From the NCBI GenBank assembly GCA_905220665.1, contig CAJNAR010000147.1:186001-250000 (forward strand): 64,000 nt of DNA. The letters run 5' to 3'. This stretch comes from Albugo candida (Eukaryota > Oomycota > Peronosporomycetes > Albuginales > Albuginaceae). Under the pieces are notes generated by a model, which had not been told where the DNA came from, made no database searches, and was given only the letters and a program-made list of their open reading frames with translations. This document shows positions 21,184 through 32,757 of this stretch, piece after piece. Made by a program: the position numbers and the translations under genes. The stretch's first letter is position 1, and each line of letters opens with the position of its first letter.

Positions 21184-22344
21184 GGATTTATTGGAAAGCG
21201 GTCTCGATCATGTTTGGTGTTATAATCGACTTGTTGTCCGATCGGTATAATTCCAGAAGGATTAAAGTTTCGCAGATTCACAAATGCTGCTCTGATATGT
21301 CGCATATCGACAGACTTTTGTATGGCAGGAATCTGGTATAGATCGCGAATATACTACCGCATGATGTGAATAATGACTCGAGACTGATACGATGAAACTC
21401 ACATTGCGTAAATTTGGGTAATCTTCGATTCGTCGTCGATTTGCCTTGAGCAAGTCGTAATACACCTGATCAAATCGAATCAAGAATACGAACAGAGATA
21501 GATCGGCTTCAGTGAGAAATGATCCGCAAAGATAACTACGATAATAAATCAATCCTTGTTCACTGTAAATGAGTATGCGTACCGATGATGAGCCAAATGA
21601 GTTTCGAGATGATTCAAGCTTTTGTACAAATCGAGAACAGCGGCTTCGTAGACTTGCTGGGTGAACGCTTTTGATAGTCGAACTATGTTCTCTGTGATCT
21701 CGTTATCGATCCAAGCGAGCATTTTATCAACATGATCGCGTACTTCTCCCGGGTATAAATCGATTGACGAATCAGTTACAAGTGCATCAAAGGCATAATT
21801 GAGCATCCGAACGATATCCCCCGAATCATTGCTTACTATCTGCCGTGTTTTTTTATCCCACAAAACAGGAACAGAGTAGGGAAGCACTCCTTCAAAACAT
21901 ATTTCGTATAGATCGCGTATAGAATCGGCTTTATTCACTGGATCAGTCGTTGCTCCTGCGGTGGGATATGATCCGATCCCGTTCGGCTCTGGGAGCATCG
22001 GGGTCTTTTCTGGATCGACGAACACCCACCCTATATGCTCATCCGCAGGATCATTTGGGCGTGTTCGTTGTAAGACGCAATGAGTTATGCTAACTCCAAT
22101 AAAGTCTTCCAGCCTCTTCAACTTAAGAGCCATGAGGGCTTTACAGGAGAAGGGAGAAGCCAAGGATACGTATAAATGGTATCTCCCTCTTTCTAAACAT
22201 GCAGAGACTCGTGTTTTTGATCAACAAGTCAAGAGAATGGAGAGTACCGGCTGTGAAAGGTGCATCTTGTGCTCCGGATGGCTGGATCCAATTACGGAGT
22301 TGTGCCGCATCATGAAGGCGATTTTTATTTGGCTCGGAGCGCAT
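21180..22344 (-). CDS. Glutathionyl-hydroquinone reductase homologue (ECM4/GST-xi type) with Cys-to-Ser active site
   Basis: Exons on the minus strand are 22344-22248, 22192-21583, 21535-21403 and 21353-21180, giving 337 residues. The family uses a Cys in CPWAxR to reduce glutathionyl-hydroquinones. Family marks are RGRYHLYVSLA, LEDFIGVSI, QRTRPNDPADEHIGWVFVDP, YSVPVLWDKK..IVSNDS (glutathione site), YLCGSFLTEADLSLFVFLIRFDQVYY, RRRIEDYPNL and HIRAAF..NFNPSGIIPIG. The CPWA position reads SPFS (Ser45 at 22155-22157), so thiol chemistry would be lost unless a nearby Cys (C49) serves. Introns are 47-55 nt. The start ATG is the first after an in-frame stop, and there is no clear organelle signal. 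Confidence 0.85.
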
Positions 22345-22872
22345 GGTATTTGCAAGTAGTCGTATGAGCAGTAAATAGCTTGTCGCAGCATCTCAACTGT
22401 GACAAGCGGCACCCATGTTTAGGCGCACACCGAAAGCACAGGCCTGTAGAAAGATTGAAAATACAAACGGTGGTATTTATCGTTATAGTAAGTACAGGTG
22501 TATTCTCGACGACATTCCCGATTCGATCTATGAGAATTAGGCGCACAGAATGCGATGTCTAATGTCTTTCGTATCTTAAAACTTGGGTGTTTGAGAGTCG
22601 CCGGCTAACGTTAGAAATGACATAACGGATGAAAATTCAGTAAAAATTTGGGAGAAGCTTACAAGTTGCACCACAAACTAAAAAGCACCTGCTGTACTGA
22701 GCCTTTAATAAATTTTCAGATAGGACTTCAATGGAATAAATGTCCAAACGGTAGTCAACAAAACGTAACAGTTCCCGTTCATTAATCGATTGAACATAAC
22801 AATCCGATCTGATTTAATGTACGAACATAACGATATATAATACATATAGAGAGTAATATCAAATTCTATAGT
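22345..22872. other. Gene-free stretch between divergent genes
   Basis: About 530 bases separate the reductase start and the kinase start. Only short antisense frames are seen. The 60-100 bases before the kinase ATG are strongly AT-rich, with several TATAT runs, and may hold its promoter. No RNA gene, repeat or terminator-like element is visible. Confidence 0.5.
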
Positions 22873-25800
22873 ATGCAGACGATGTCGGCATCTTCTCATA
22901 CATTCGTACGATCCGTCAAAGCAAAAGACGTTTGTTTTGATCTCGTTGATCCGATTCTGACCGAGATCAAGGGTCAAAGCAGCCCCAAAAATGTAGTGGA
23001 TGGATGCTCGGAAGCTCCCAAATTGAGTCTTCAATGCTACTCGGAACATCATAGACACCAAGGTCGTCGACGATGGTTCATTGCAGAATTTACAGCTCCA
23101 CAAGAAAGTCGGAATACCCTTAAAGTGGTCGGAATGGGCTGGAATTCTCTTCAAATGGAAATTAGTCAATGGCCAAAGTCTCTTTTTGCACCGAATACAC
23201 TCTGCTATGGATTTTATCGAATGGATATTCCACAAGAAGGATTAGTGGACGCATGTTTCCCACCTTGTTTCGTGTCATTCTGCTGGAAGGGAAGGTCGTT
23301 GCCGATTTACTTGCGGACAAAATATACCGAATATCATCAAGTGATACGAGTAAACATTCAAAGTAGTTATATCTGTAGGCTGCCGACTAAATGTGGTGAA
23401 AATAACATTTGTTGCTATGCATATGTTATCATCCGCAAAAAAGAAGCATTTTGGGGCCTCTATTCATGTCAACCTGCAGCATTCAGATGATTTGAAGTGA
23501 GACCGCGACTTTATTTCCATGCAGGCTTCTATGCATATACTCACGTTTTGTTATGTAGGGATACAACGTTGATGAGACAAATCCCGCGAAGTCGACACAG
23601 AAGAGCAGGATCAAGACGTTTCATTTCCAAGGAGATCGATGTCGACACAAAAGTGAAAGAAGCCATTGCAGACATTCGATCGGACTCCACGCAGTATAAT
23701 TGGGTCGTCTGCGGGTACCATGCAGATTTAGAAGATAAAAGAACATCTCAACAACTCATTCTGGTCGATAAAGGCATGGTAGGAGTCAGATAAAATTCTA
23801 GACTACGATTTCGTTATTTACTGGTTGTGCGTAGAAAGGATGCTCCTCATTCATCGGATTGGATGGGATCAGCGCGATATTGAAGGAGGATGAAACTATG
23901 TATGTTTATTTACGAGTAGATATTCCCTTACATCGCGGGAACCATCGCATCGTTTCCAAATATGTTCTTATTACCTGGTTGACCGACAGTGGAATTGATC
24001 CTACCCATTCCGATGAAGAATCTCTTTTACCACGTTTTGGAATCTGTCGTTCTTTTTCCAATTTCGATGAATCAGCTCCGTCAAGTCCGAGTACTCCCGG
24101 ATCGCGTACTGAGCTACCAGTTCCCGCTCCTTCAACACCGAGTTCAAAATTACAAAGAGTAGCTGCAGCCCATGTACACGGAGGCGAGATTTATAGAGTC
24201 TTTCCTCACCATGTATGATCTCAGCCTACTGACTGACTGACACAAATGAACCAGAGAATGTATGTGTAGGTGCATTTTTTCGCAAGCACGCAGGCGGAAG
24301 TCACAGAAGAAGCAATTAGAGAACGTGTCCGAAGAGCGGTCGATAACGATTGTATGTTATTTCGAGTGGTAAGAGCCGTGATAGATTGCAGACTTTGCGA
24401 CACTAGGATTGTGGCTGAACATATCTTCTCCAGGTGTGTGTTCAGGTGACCGGAGATGCTCAACCTTCCATCTGTGTGGAAGTACCGTTCGACGCAACAT
24501 TGGGTGTGCTACAGAAAGAAATTGCACAACATGTGGGAATTCCAGAAACTCTCCAGCGTATACTTTGGATCAAACAGACAGAGAATTTTGAAGTTGGTGA
24601 GAAGTAGAGATTTGAGCAAATCTCCAAATGTCTGACTTCTTTTCCTTACGGTGAAGACGCTATTAGGAACTCCAAGGCAGTATTTCTTGAAGACTCACAG
24701 GCGCTATTGAGAAAAGACCTAGGCTTGAATCATGGAGACAAAATTCACGTCGATCAACACAGCAATGGTGTCAATAAAGGACTAGCAAAGCTTGCACAAC
24801 AGGTACAGAATCTTATATCTTCGCAGATACTTCAAAATCATGTCCTGACTTGGTTACTTCTAAAGATCAACTCTGGCTCCCTCATTGTCAGTCTCTCAGC
24901 TGAGCGCCGACATGAAGTGCAGCGAGGGGTAGAAGCCCGTGAAGCAGAGCTGAAGAAGATTCTATCGGTCACACACGCACTTATTCGACATCGCAAAAAT
25001 AAGCGTCAGACCGAAAATGAATCCAGTCAACGTAAATACCGAAGTGATTCAGTGGGCTCCGTCATCTCAACATATCAAGATCGTGAATCTTTGAGTTTAC
25101 CTGACGATGCAACAAACGTTGCTGAAGACTGCGGCTCATATACTAGGCGGAGAAGCTCCACTACCGAAGATATACAATTTGTATCAGATCTGAAAGCTCA
25201 AGCTCGCAAACTTGAATGTCAGAATGAGTACTTGGATATCCCGTACGACAGCATTCGTATTCTCGGGGGTAAAGAAAATGAGCTTGGACTTGGTAAAGCC
25301 GCCACTGTCTACAGAGGTGTCTGGATGAATTCAAACGGAGCTGCAGAGGTAAGACTTTGCTGTATCCAATGAGACAACTTTGCTATGATGCATGAAACTT
25401 GCTCAGGTCGCTATCAAACTCTTCCGATACGTTCGCCTCACAGATAAGATTCTTGGAGACTATACACAAGAAGTAGCGCTTTTGCGAAAATTGAAGCATC
25501 CCAACATTGTTTTGTTTATCGGGGCCTGTACACATCCTAAACTCATGATTTTGACAGAATATTGCTCACGGAAGAGGTATTGTTGTATGCCCTGCGAGTC
25601 ATTCAAGTCACTGACGCCTTGTGCCACTATATAGCTTGTATGAAGTTATCCACAACGGTAATTTTGAAAGCATACCGTGGAAGGTTAGTGATCTCTGGTG
25701 GCATTCACTCGTACATAAAATCATTCTTTGTCACCTTCAAGTACAAAGTGCGGATGATGCTCGACGCAGCACGTGGAATCCAGTATTTGCATTCACGTCG

Positions 25801-26487
25801 GATTATGCATCGCGATATCAAAGTTCTGTCTTTTATTCTTTGCATCCTACCTCCAAGACTGATATTCTGTTCTCATCGTAGTCGCACAATTTTCTCGTCG
25901 ATGATGATTGGAGAGTGAAAGTGGCCGACTTCGGGATCAGTAAAGTCTTGGAGAATGATGGCAATGCATTTACGCAGTGTGGGACAACAGGCTGGTACGT
26001 CGTGTCCACGAAGTGCTGTTGGCAACATACATAATAATGCGAATAGGATCGCCCCCGAGGTCTTGTTAGATGAAGAATTGGGATATACCTTCAAAGCGGA
26101 TAACTGGAGGTAATCTCTGTAATTTGTCATCATACGGTAGTACATCAATTTGACTCATTTGGTAGCTTTGCAATCGTTATGTGGGAGATGGTGGCGGGCT
26201 TGAACAATTCTAATCCATTCATTGGAATGGCTCCAATCAAGTTTTACAATCAGACTGTGAACAGCGGCATACGTCCTCATATTCCAGGAGCAGTAGATCC
26301 CGATTACGCGCAGCTGGTCTGCGATTGTTGGCGCTCTGTTCCAGCAGATCGTCCGTCTATCACCCTGATTGTGTCCGAGTTGGAAAAACTGGTCATCAAA
26401 ATGGGTGTGAGCACAGATCTGCCACCGGCTTTTCAAGAAGGTTACCATGCTGCAAGGGCGGAATTAGAAGCACAAGAAAAATTTTGA
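22873..26487 (+). CDS. Multidomain kinase: two ADF-homology domains, ubiquitin-like domain and TKL kinase
   Basis: Fourteen inferred exons encode about 930 residues: 22873-23349, 23444-23496, 23559-23778, 23835-24212, 24294-24368, 24434-24596, 24657-24802, 24866-25348, 25407-25576, 25635-25683, 25742-25822, 25882-25994, 26047-26109 and 26166-26487. ADF/cofilin-like folds bind actin. The first lies around residues 10-175 (FVSFCWKGRSLPIYLRTKY), the second around 195-400 (DGISAILKEDETMYVYLRV, SKYVLITWL), closest to coactosin. Residues 402-505 look ubiquitin-like (VPFDATLGVLQKEIAQHVG, GDKIHVD). A Ser/Thr-type TKL kinase domain follows from about 640: Lys669 in VAIK, Asp763 in HRDIK, Asp781 in DFG, and a full IAPE motif, so it should be active. 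Intron 1 (94 nt) and the 63-nt stop-free intron 24803-24865 are less certain. The fusion suggests a kinase linked to actin. Confidence 0.82.
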
Positions 26488-26638
26488 TGTCATCGACGGC
26501 AAATGTACAAAAAGTTGATCGTACTTATTAAGAATCTGCAGATTGTAGCCTGCAGTAATCAAACGTTGCACTATTCTACTTTGTATATCTTCCAAGGAAA
26601 AGCGAGCATCTTTGAAAATGACTGTATGTGAGATGCAG

Positions 26639-26914
26639 TCAAGCAGTTGCAAAGATAACGATTGCCATTTGACCAATGTAAAAGTACAGAAATTTGGACT
26701 GCTCGTGCGTGACGGAACAAGCGACATTTCTACCCAAACAGCAGTGCCACAGCATGCCGTAGTACTTTTGTTCGAAATGATGCTTGATCCTAACAGCAAT
26801 TTGCTGCTCGCCCACGCATGAATCAATTGCATTCTGTGTCACTAGGATGACTTCATCTTGTAGTTCAGGATCCATCGTCGACGTTTTCACAACAGGTTTC
26901 ACTACGTTGCGCAT
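26639..26914 (-). CDS. LC8-type dynein light chain
   Basis: A single exon encodes 91 residues, the usual LC8 length. LC8 is a dimeric hub protein of dynein motors and of many other complexes. The core reads as the family: IKHHFEQKYYGMLWHCCLGRN, VTHE, FLYFYIGQMAIVIF. Residues that form the dimer groove are present. It differs from canonical LC8 mainly at the N-terminus and at Gly-Arg-Asn-Val, so it may be a divergent paralogue. It is divergent from the TPR gene by 90 bp, and both may serve flagella. Confidence 0.88.
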   Translation of the reverse strand: MRNVVKPVVKTSTMDPELQDEVILVTQNAIDSCVGEQQIAVRIKHHFEQKYYGMLWHCCLGRNVACSVTHEQSKFLYFYIGQMAIVIFATA

Positions 26915-27004
26915 TGTCTTGGTCGGTCACAGCTCTACAAAGCTTCGCCTCTTCAATACTTCGCCAGGCATCTATTTTTACTAAGAGCTTGGATCTCTTC
27001 AAAT

Positions 27005-28718
27005 ATGAACGACATGAACATTAATGCTACAAGCAAATTCGAGCAGTGCCGTGATATCTCTCAGGCTCTACTTTCTATACAAAATGCTAGTATTGTGACG
27101 CCCAAACGATCTAATTCGTATCTAAAGCAAGCTAAAATATACATGCAAATGTGCGACTACCCTTCCGCCATAATAACCTATCGCCAGTACTTCTCTACTA
27201 GTCGATCCCATTCTCGGGAGGTTGCACATCAATTTGCAAATTTGTTGAATCTTTATGGTTTCGAATTACTTCGACATAGCCAGCAACGTATCATTGGTAC
27301 TATTGACGACCGACAGGTCCAAACTTTTCTGATCGAAGCAGTTTTATGTGATCGAGCACTCTCAGACTGTGAAGGCGATTCCGATTCAACACTATTAACG
27401 GCCGTCAACTATTTTACAGAATCGATTGATTTGAGCAGTGCCGCACAGACGTATTTACGTCGCGGACTTGCATACTGTGTGCTGAAAGATTATGATAAAG
27501 CACTGCAGGATATCGATCATTGCATCCTGTTGAATAATGAAAATGTGAGCTTCCACAAGTTACGCGAGAGAATATCAAAAAAATTGGAGGGTAAGCCCTC
27601 TCCAAGTAGAATCAGTGCGTCAACGACGAGCCCGGGAGATGCTCGCATTCCTAATCATCAGGACGGTATTGCACTCGAAAAAAAGCGGCTAGAAGCACAG
27701 GCAACAACATGCATACTCTTAGAGCAATTTGAAGAGGCTGTAGAAATACTCTGTAGAACGATATTGCTGACTTCGACAGACCCAATGATATACAAACAAC
27801 GCTCTATCGCGTATCAGAAACTAGGAAAGAATGTTGAAGCACTCCAGGATGCTGAGTGTGCATTGAGACTTGCAAAGGAGACAGAGAAAAACGACGAGAA
27901 TGTAGATGAAGAGAGATCGAACGACATCATCAAAGAGCTAGAGCACCTACGAATCCATCTGTTGGATGATGTGGTGCAAGAGTTGCTGGCACGTAAAAAA
28001 TATCAGTCAGCTCTTGATACTCTTAACAAATGTATTACTCACGATCGATATCTCGCATCGAAGAGATCCGAGGAAAAAGTGCAGCGATCGAAATTCTACA
28101 TTCAACGCGGCGATGCGTATCAAGGTCTAGGAAATCTGCAGCCCGTAAGTGACATCACTCTACGATATGTGTAGCTGAAACTTTCGAAGGCCTTAGCGGA
28201 CTATCGGAAAGCAAATGAAATCACTCCTGAATCAAGAGAAATAAAGTCTAGAACAGCGTTCATACATTACAATTTTGGCATTGACTTATTCAATAAAGCC
28301 CGTTTCGAAGAAGCTGAACTAGAGTTTGATAGAGCGATCAAGATGGACCCTTTTGTGGGAGCGTACCATTTGAGGAAAGGTGATGCCGCTCGATTCATGC
28401 AGAAACATTTCGAAGCTTTCGAAAATTACCGAGAAGCTTTGCGTTTGAACCCGACAGATAAAGAATGTATTGTAAGTAGCCATATAGCTCTTGGGATAGA
28501 CGACAGCCAGGCTGATTTTCGTTTAGGATAAAATTCAGCCGTATATGATGGCCAGTAACGGCACAATTAGTGCGAAGAAAAAACACGCTCCGGAAGTGAA
28601 GAATCAACAATGGATGCAGCAAAAGGTCACATCAAAATCAAGTGAACATCTCGCAATTCGTCAGAATCATAGAACAGTAAGATCAACGCCGCTGAACGTC
28701 GTCAAGAGACCACTTTAG
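27005..28718 (+). CDS. TPR-repeat protein, TTC16-like
   Basis: Exons 27005-28144, 28190-28471 and 28527-28718 encode 537 residues. Introns are 45 and 55 nt, both phase 0. The protein has at least seven TPR helices pairs: AAQTYLRRGLAYCVLKDYDKAL, YKQRSIAYQKLGKNVEAL, IQRGDAYQGLGNLQPALADYRKA, HYNFGIDLFNKARFEEAELEFDRAI and AYHLRKGDAARFMQKHFEAFENY. The last 50 residues are basic (AKKKHAPE...). The layout is like TTC16-type ciliary TPR proteins, but the match is by repeat pattern only. The start ATG is the first in the frame. Confidence 0.75.
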
Positions 28719-28777
28719 AAAACTCTGTTCTCAGTCTACGCATATGTTCAATGTCTACTTCATATATTTACATGTGG

Positions 28778-29395
28778 CTAAATGTCTCTGTACGTCAGCT
28801 CATAGAACGGTATATGTGACTTTTCAATGGGGCAGGAGATGATAACTTTGCCTCGATTCGCACCACGATAGATCACCTAGAGTACAACAATCGATCGGTC
28901 AGCTCTAGGCGTAGACAAGCTTCAATTTTGCTTGCCTCTACGAGATCAATGCAGTCTTGTCTTGTAAAAAAAGCACCGATAAATTTCGAATGGTCCGGTG
29001 TTCTGGAAAAGTTTGTCAGCAACGTAACGATGCTCAGCATTTTGGCACATTACCCATAGTCAACTTTGATGTGTTGTCCATTAAAAAAGAAAATGGTAGC
29101 TGGAATTAACGATATGTCAAAGTACTGGCAATATATAGGAACACTTTCTGCCTCGACTGTGTATATATCAGCCATGCGAGACAGCTCAACTTCGCACTTG
29201 AACAGCTTACAGCATCAACAGTCATAGATATTGTTCCACTCGAATAGCAAGCTAGCTTACAATCTCATCCATCTGCATGCATACAATGTCACCGCTACGT
29301 CCGAAGCGCATGACAACAACTTTTTGCTTCGTATTACGGATTACTTCGTCAATAGCTACTTTCGTTTCTAGTTTTTTCAGAAACAACGAAGCCAT
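28778..29395 (-). CDS. TXNL4B: Dim2/TXNL4B, U5 snRNP-related thioredoxin-like splicing factor
   Basis: Exons on the minus strand are 29395-29261, 29205-29054, 29002-28936 and 28876-28778, giving 150 residues (TXNL4B has 149). It is a thioredoxin-fold protein of the Dim1/Dim2 family that binds the spliceosome. The mature protein reads [76 protein letters not shown], which is the TXNL4B pattern rather than Dim1. The third intron begins GCAAGC and ends CTCTAG, a GC-AG intron (28935-28877). The other introns are GT-AG of 51-55 nt. The next minus gene ends 49 bp upstream of its start. Confidence 0.9.
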
Positions 29396-29444
29396 TGCTG
29401 TACTCACGACCAGCCAAATGACCGTTGTACACAGGATATAAGAT

Positions 29445-30062
29445 TTATGAAACACGTCTTTGTCGCTTATATATCTCATGGAGCTGACTGTAGTAGGCTG
29501 TCAATTCCTCGATCTTTTTGTTCACTGGAAGATCGAAGACAGCAATGGATAAATTATAATGTATCGGTTGATCTTCCGATGCCCCGTAAACGCCAATATG
29601 TAAGGGGATCATCGATGAATGCTTATGATTAGCAGCTCTTGGAAATCCGTCCAAAAAAGTAAACAATCGTACGTGATCGTCTCCGGGGTGCTGTGCAATC
29701 CAATGAGCATGACCTTTTCGTGGACAAGCTTCGTCTTCGCTTGTCATGTACAAATTCGCATCCCCTTGATCAAAGCAAGTGAGGTTGACTTCGACACGAT
29801 GTTCATGCTTATGTCGATAAATAAATACATGATAATACTGATACATTTCCGAGCTCACAGTACCATTTACTGTGCTGTTAGCTCGCATATCCTTGCCGTA
29901 CTCGAGTTCTACAGTGCCATCACTTGCAAGTAGAATTTCACTTGTTACTACGCAGTTTCTGGTGATAGCGTCGGGTCTTACAGAGGTAAAGATGGTGTGA
30001 AGCAAAGCAAATAAAAATGCACTTGTCCGAAGATTCCTCTCGGCGCGTTTCCAGAAGCTCAT
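29445..30062 (-). CDS. Secreted protein with a beta-sandwich (PPC-like) region
   Basis: A single exon encodes 205 residues. An N-terminal basic-hydrophobic segment (RNLRTSAFLFALLHTIFTSV) is a signal peptide candidate. The mature part has several N-glycosylation sites (NSTVNGT, NLT, NLS). A segment GDANLYMTSEDEACPRKGHAHW recalls the PPC beta-sandwich (D.DLY...), but this is weak. I do not recognise the family. There is no transmembrane segment at the C-terminus, which ends in a basic helix. The stop lies 49 bp before the start of the Dim2 gene on the same strand. Confidence 0.6.
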   Translation of the reverse strand: MSFWKRAERNLRTSAFLFALLHTIFTSVRPDAITRNCVVTSEILLASDGTVELEYGKDMRANSTVNGTVSSEMYQYYHVFIYRHKHEHRVEVNLTCFDQGDANLYMTSEDEACPRKGHAHWIAQHPGDDHVRLFTFLDGFPRAANHKHSSMIPLHIGVYGASEDQPIHYNLSIAVFDLPVNKKIEELTAYYSQLHEIYKRQRRVS

Positions 30063-30338
30063 TTTTTATCGTAATCGTACAGACGGACTCAAATATAAAA
30101 ATAGCGCCGTGCATGAAAGCCTCAGATTGATTCCACGTTGCCACCTAGACCATGCTTGGTACCTATGAGGGCGTAAGCACAATCAACTTTATTGCTCACG
30201 GGTAAGCAATCATGCATTACTCAGACTATGTATGTCAAAAATCCTTTTGCTGTGTTTGTTGACCGTTAGACATTCGAGACAAAATTAGACTCTGTCTCAT
30301 CCCAGGACTTGGACGCAAGCAGATTTTGAGTCAAGTAG

Positions 30339-32089
30339 ATGAAGATCTTGATAGTCAATGCATATCCAAGCAGTAGCAAACGTGGACAAGAAGCTTTTCG
30401 AGCATTCCGACAGAATGTGGTCACCATGCTTCGAGATGAAATAACACATTATGATGTGACATCATTCGAGATAATTGTATGTGGATGTCTAACTGATTCG
30501 AAAATCCAGACTGATCTCGTTCATCGCGCTGTTAGGAAAAGAGTAGGCAGGAACTGAGCGAATATCTGTTCGAATTGGGTACTGAACATTCAAATGATCC
30601 AGAAAGCATGACTCGTTTCGACCGATTAGATTTTATTTTCATTGATGGCGAAATGTCCTCATTTCTTCCGTGGGCGCCTATCAACAGGAAGGTCGCTTTA
30701 TTGACGAAAATGTGCATGCTGACAGGAAAATGCTGGTATGGCACGAGAGTTGGGGCTGCCTTGCTTTCTTATCTTTCTTCAACAGCCGGAGAGCTTTTGG
30801 ATGTAGTGAATCATGATGGTAAAGAACGTATGCTCAAAGATACTTATCCTCATGCTTCAAGGGTGAAGGAGTCGCACCTACTGGAGCCGAGTCATCCGAC
30901 GAAGGTCTACTTGGATACTAAAACAGGTGATTTCTATACTTTCGATCGTGTAAAATCATCATGGTCTACAAGAGGAAATACAGGTCTCATATGTCATCGC
31001 CGCGTTGCTCAGTCAGTTTTACACACTGCAGCTTATAAATACTCACCAAATCAAGCATTTCGGCTGGGGAAGTCTACTTACTGCTCAAAAAATGGCGATT
31101 TACGGGCATTTCTGCGTACAAATCACCTACAGCATCGTCTTTTTCGTCCAAGAGGGGTCACCAAAATGTCGAGTGAATTTGTGGTAAATTGTATTAGCAA
31201 GTTTGACCTCGATGATCGCATCAATAACACAGGCAGCAATAAGTATCAGGTGCTGATAGACAGCATACGTGGCCCTTTGCTGGTTGAATTTGGAAATTGT
31301 GTTGGGAGTCATTTCCAAATGGCGCACGAGTACCCAGAATCTTTACATATTGTCAGGAACTTTATCGGTCAAAAAGTCCGAGATTTGGTGATACATAACT
31401 ATCTCGACCAAAGCTTTTCTACTACTCTCAGTAAATCGCTAGTTTTCTATCCAACGCATTCGTGCCAGCTGAGCTGCACGAATCGAGGTGCTGAAGTCCG
31501 CAATAAGGTTGCAAAGCCTTACATCGCAGTTGCTTCAAGGAAGTCCGAGTTGCATCTGTCACCCCGGCGGCCTTCCAGAAATCGCCTCATGAATTCACAA
31601 TCACTAACTGAATACACGAGAAGCGTCTCGTACTCATCCAAGCACGTAACGGAATTATCATCAGCATCTCTCCCCAGGAATCGATCAGGAAAGCGGGATA
31701 AAGAATTCCGTGAAGCTAACAGAACCGATCTCTTTGTTGCAAGCAGTACACCAGTCTTAGAAGCATTGGAAGGGTGGTGCACAGAGCCGAACGATGATCC
31801 TCCAATTGAAGTATCACAACCATGTCGTAAATACACTGAAAACAAACGAGTGAGTCAGAAATCTGTTACTATCCGATCGAATTTAGCACGGAAACAACGC
31901 AACGGATTACAGGAAGGAAAGCAACCGTATTATTCTATTATCAACGATGCACCTTATATAAGCAGTGGTGAAAAGGAACTTTTAGAAAGGCAGAAAAACA
32001 AGCTAAAATGGATCGGAGGCCCATTCCGCGTCGCTATCGGAAGCAAGAAGCTGGATCCTCAGCCGAGCATATTTGCTCGCAACTCTTAA
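30339..32089 (+). CDS. Uncharacterised protein with N-terminal class-I amidotransferase-like region
   Basis: Exons 30339-30476 and 30536-32089 encode 563 residues; the intron is 59 nt (GTATGT...GTTAG) and phase 0. The start MKILIVNAYP followed by a helix of about 40 residues resembles the Rossmann-like start of class I glutamine amidotransferase/flavodoxin folds. FIFIDGEMSSFLPW and then KCWYGTRVGAALL recall the nucleophile elbow of that fold. Beyond residue 350 the protein is basic and Ser/Arg-rich (probably disordered), ending with a conserved-looking GPFRVAIGSKK. I do not recognise a named family. An upstream ATG on the same frame is absent. Confidence 0.6.
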
Positions 32090-32267
32090 AATCTTGCCAA
32101 CTTATGCTTAGGTTTCTATTAAGTTTTTCATCTGAAGATTTTTGTGGCGCTAGTCCTGAAGCATTTCAAGCTCCTTACAACTCTGATAATTCATAAAAAT
32201 GTAGGAAGAATCGCTCCGCTATCTTCACCTCATCGTGTTTACTAATTTCTTTTTTATAGAATAAATC

Positions 32268-32603
32268 ATGAGTACACGGGTACAAAAGCCGATGACGCAA
32301 CCCATCAATTTGATGTTTCGCTTTTTACAAAATGTATGAGGGCTTTGTAAGTGATGTCACCTTACGTTAATTATAAACCTGCGCGATTTGTAGAAAGCTC
32401 GGGTTCAGATTTGGCTCTATGAGCAAACGCAAATGAGGATAGAAGGACGCATTATGGGATTTGACGAGTATATGAATATAGTACTCGACGAAGCTGAAGA
32501 AGTCGATGTGAAGAAGGTCAAGCGTGCTCCGTTAGGTCGTATTTTGCTCAAAGGAGATACCATTACTTTAATGATGAGTATCGATGGTTCTACCCGAGCC
32601 TAG
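32268..32603 (+). CDS. SNRPE: Spliceosomal Sm protein E
   Basis: Exons 32268-32333 and 32394-32603 encode 91 residues. SmE is one of seven Sm proteins that ring the U-snRNA Sm site. The frame reads [20 protein letters not shown], then the Sm1 motif ([33 protein letters not shown]), and the Sm2 motif ([13 protein letters not shown]). The 60-nt intron (GTATGA...TTGTAG) is phase 0. Length and every conserved Sm residue match the human protein closely, so the call is firm. It is transcribed convergently towards the EGF-repeat gene. Confidence 0.95.
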
Positions 32604-32757
32604 AAATTTTCTATTTTGATTCGAAGTATCTCTTCTTACTCAAACCGCGCACAAATGAAACAGTTGACGCTTGATGAGCATAGAGGAAACAGTAGAAAAA
32701 CGAAAGAAAATCAAATATTGTGGATTGTGTGTTGACAACTCAATCTATCTGTTCAAC

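Noticed and set aside
29252..29479. Fusion of the secreted protein end with the Dim2 N-terminus (hydrophobic run before MASLFL)
   Set aside because: The hydrophobic run comes from translating upstream of the ATG at 29395; the TXNL4B start is conserved and needs no transmembrane segment.
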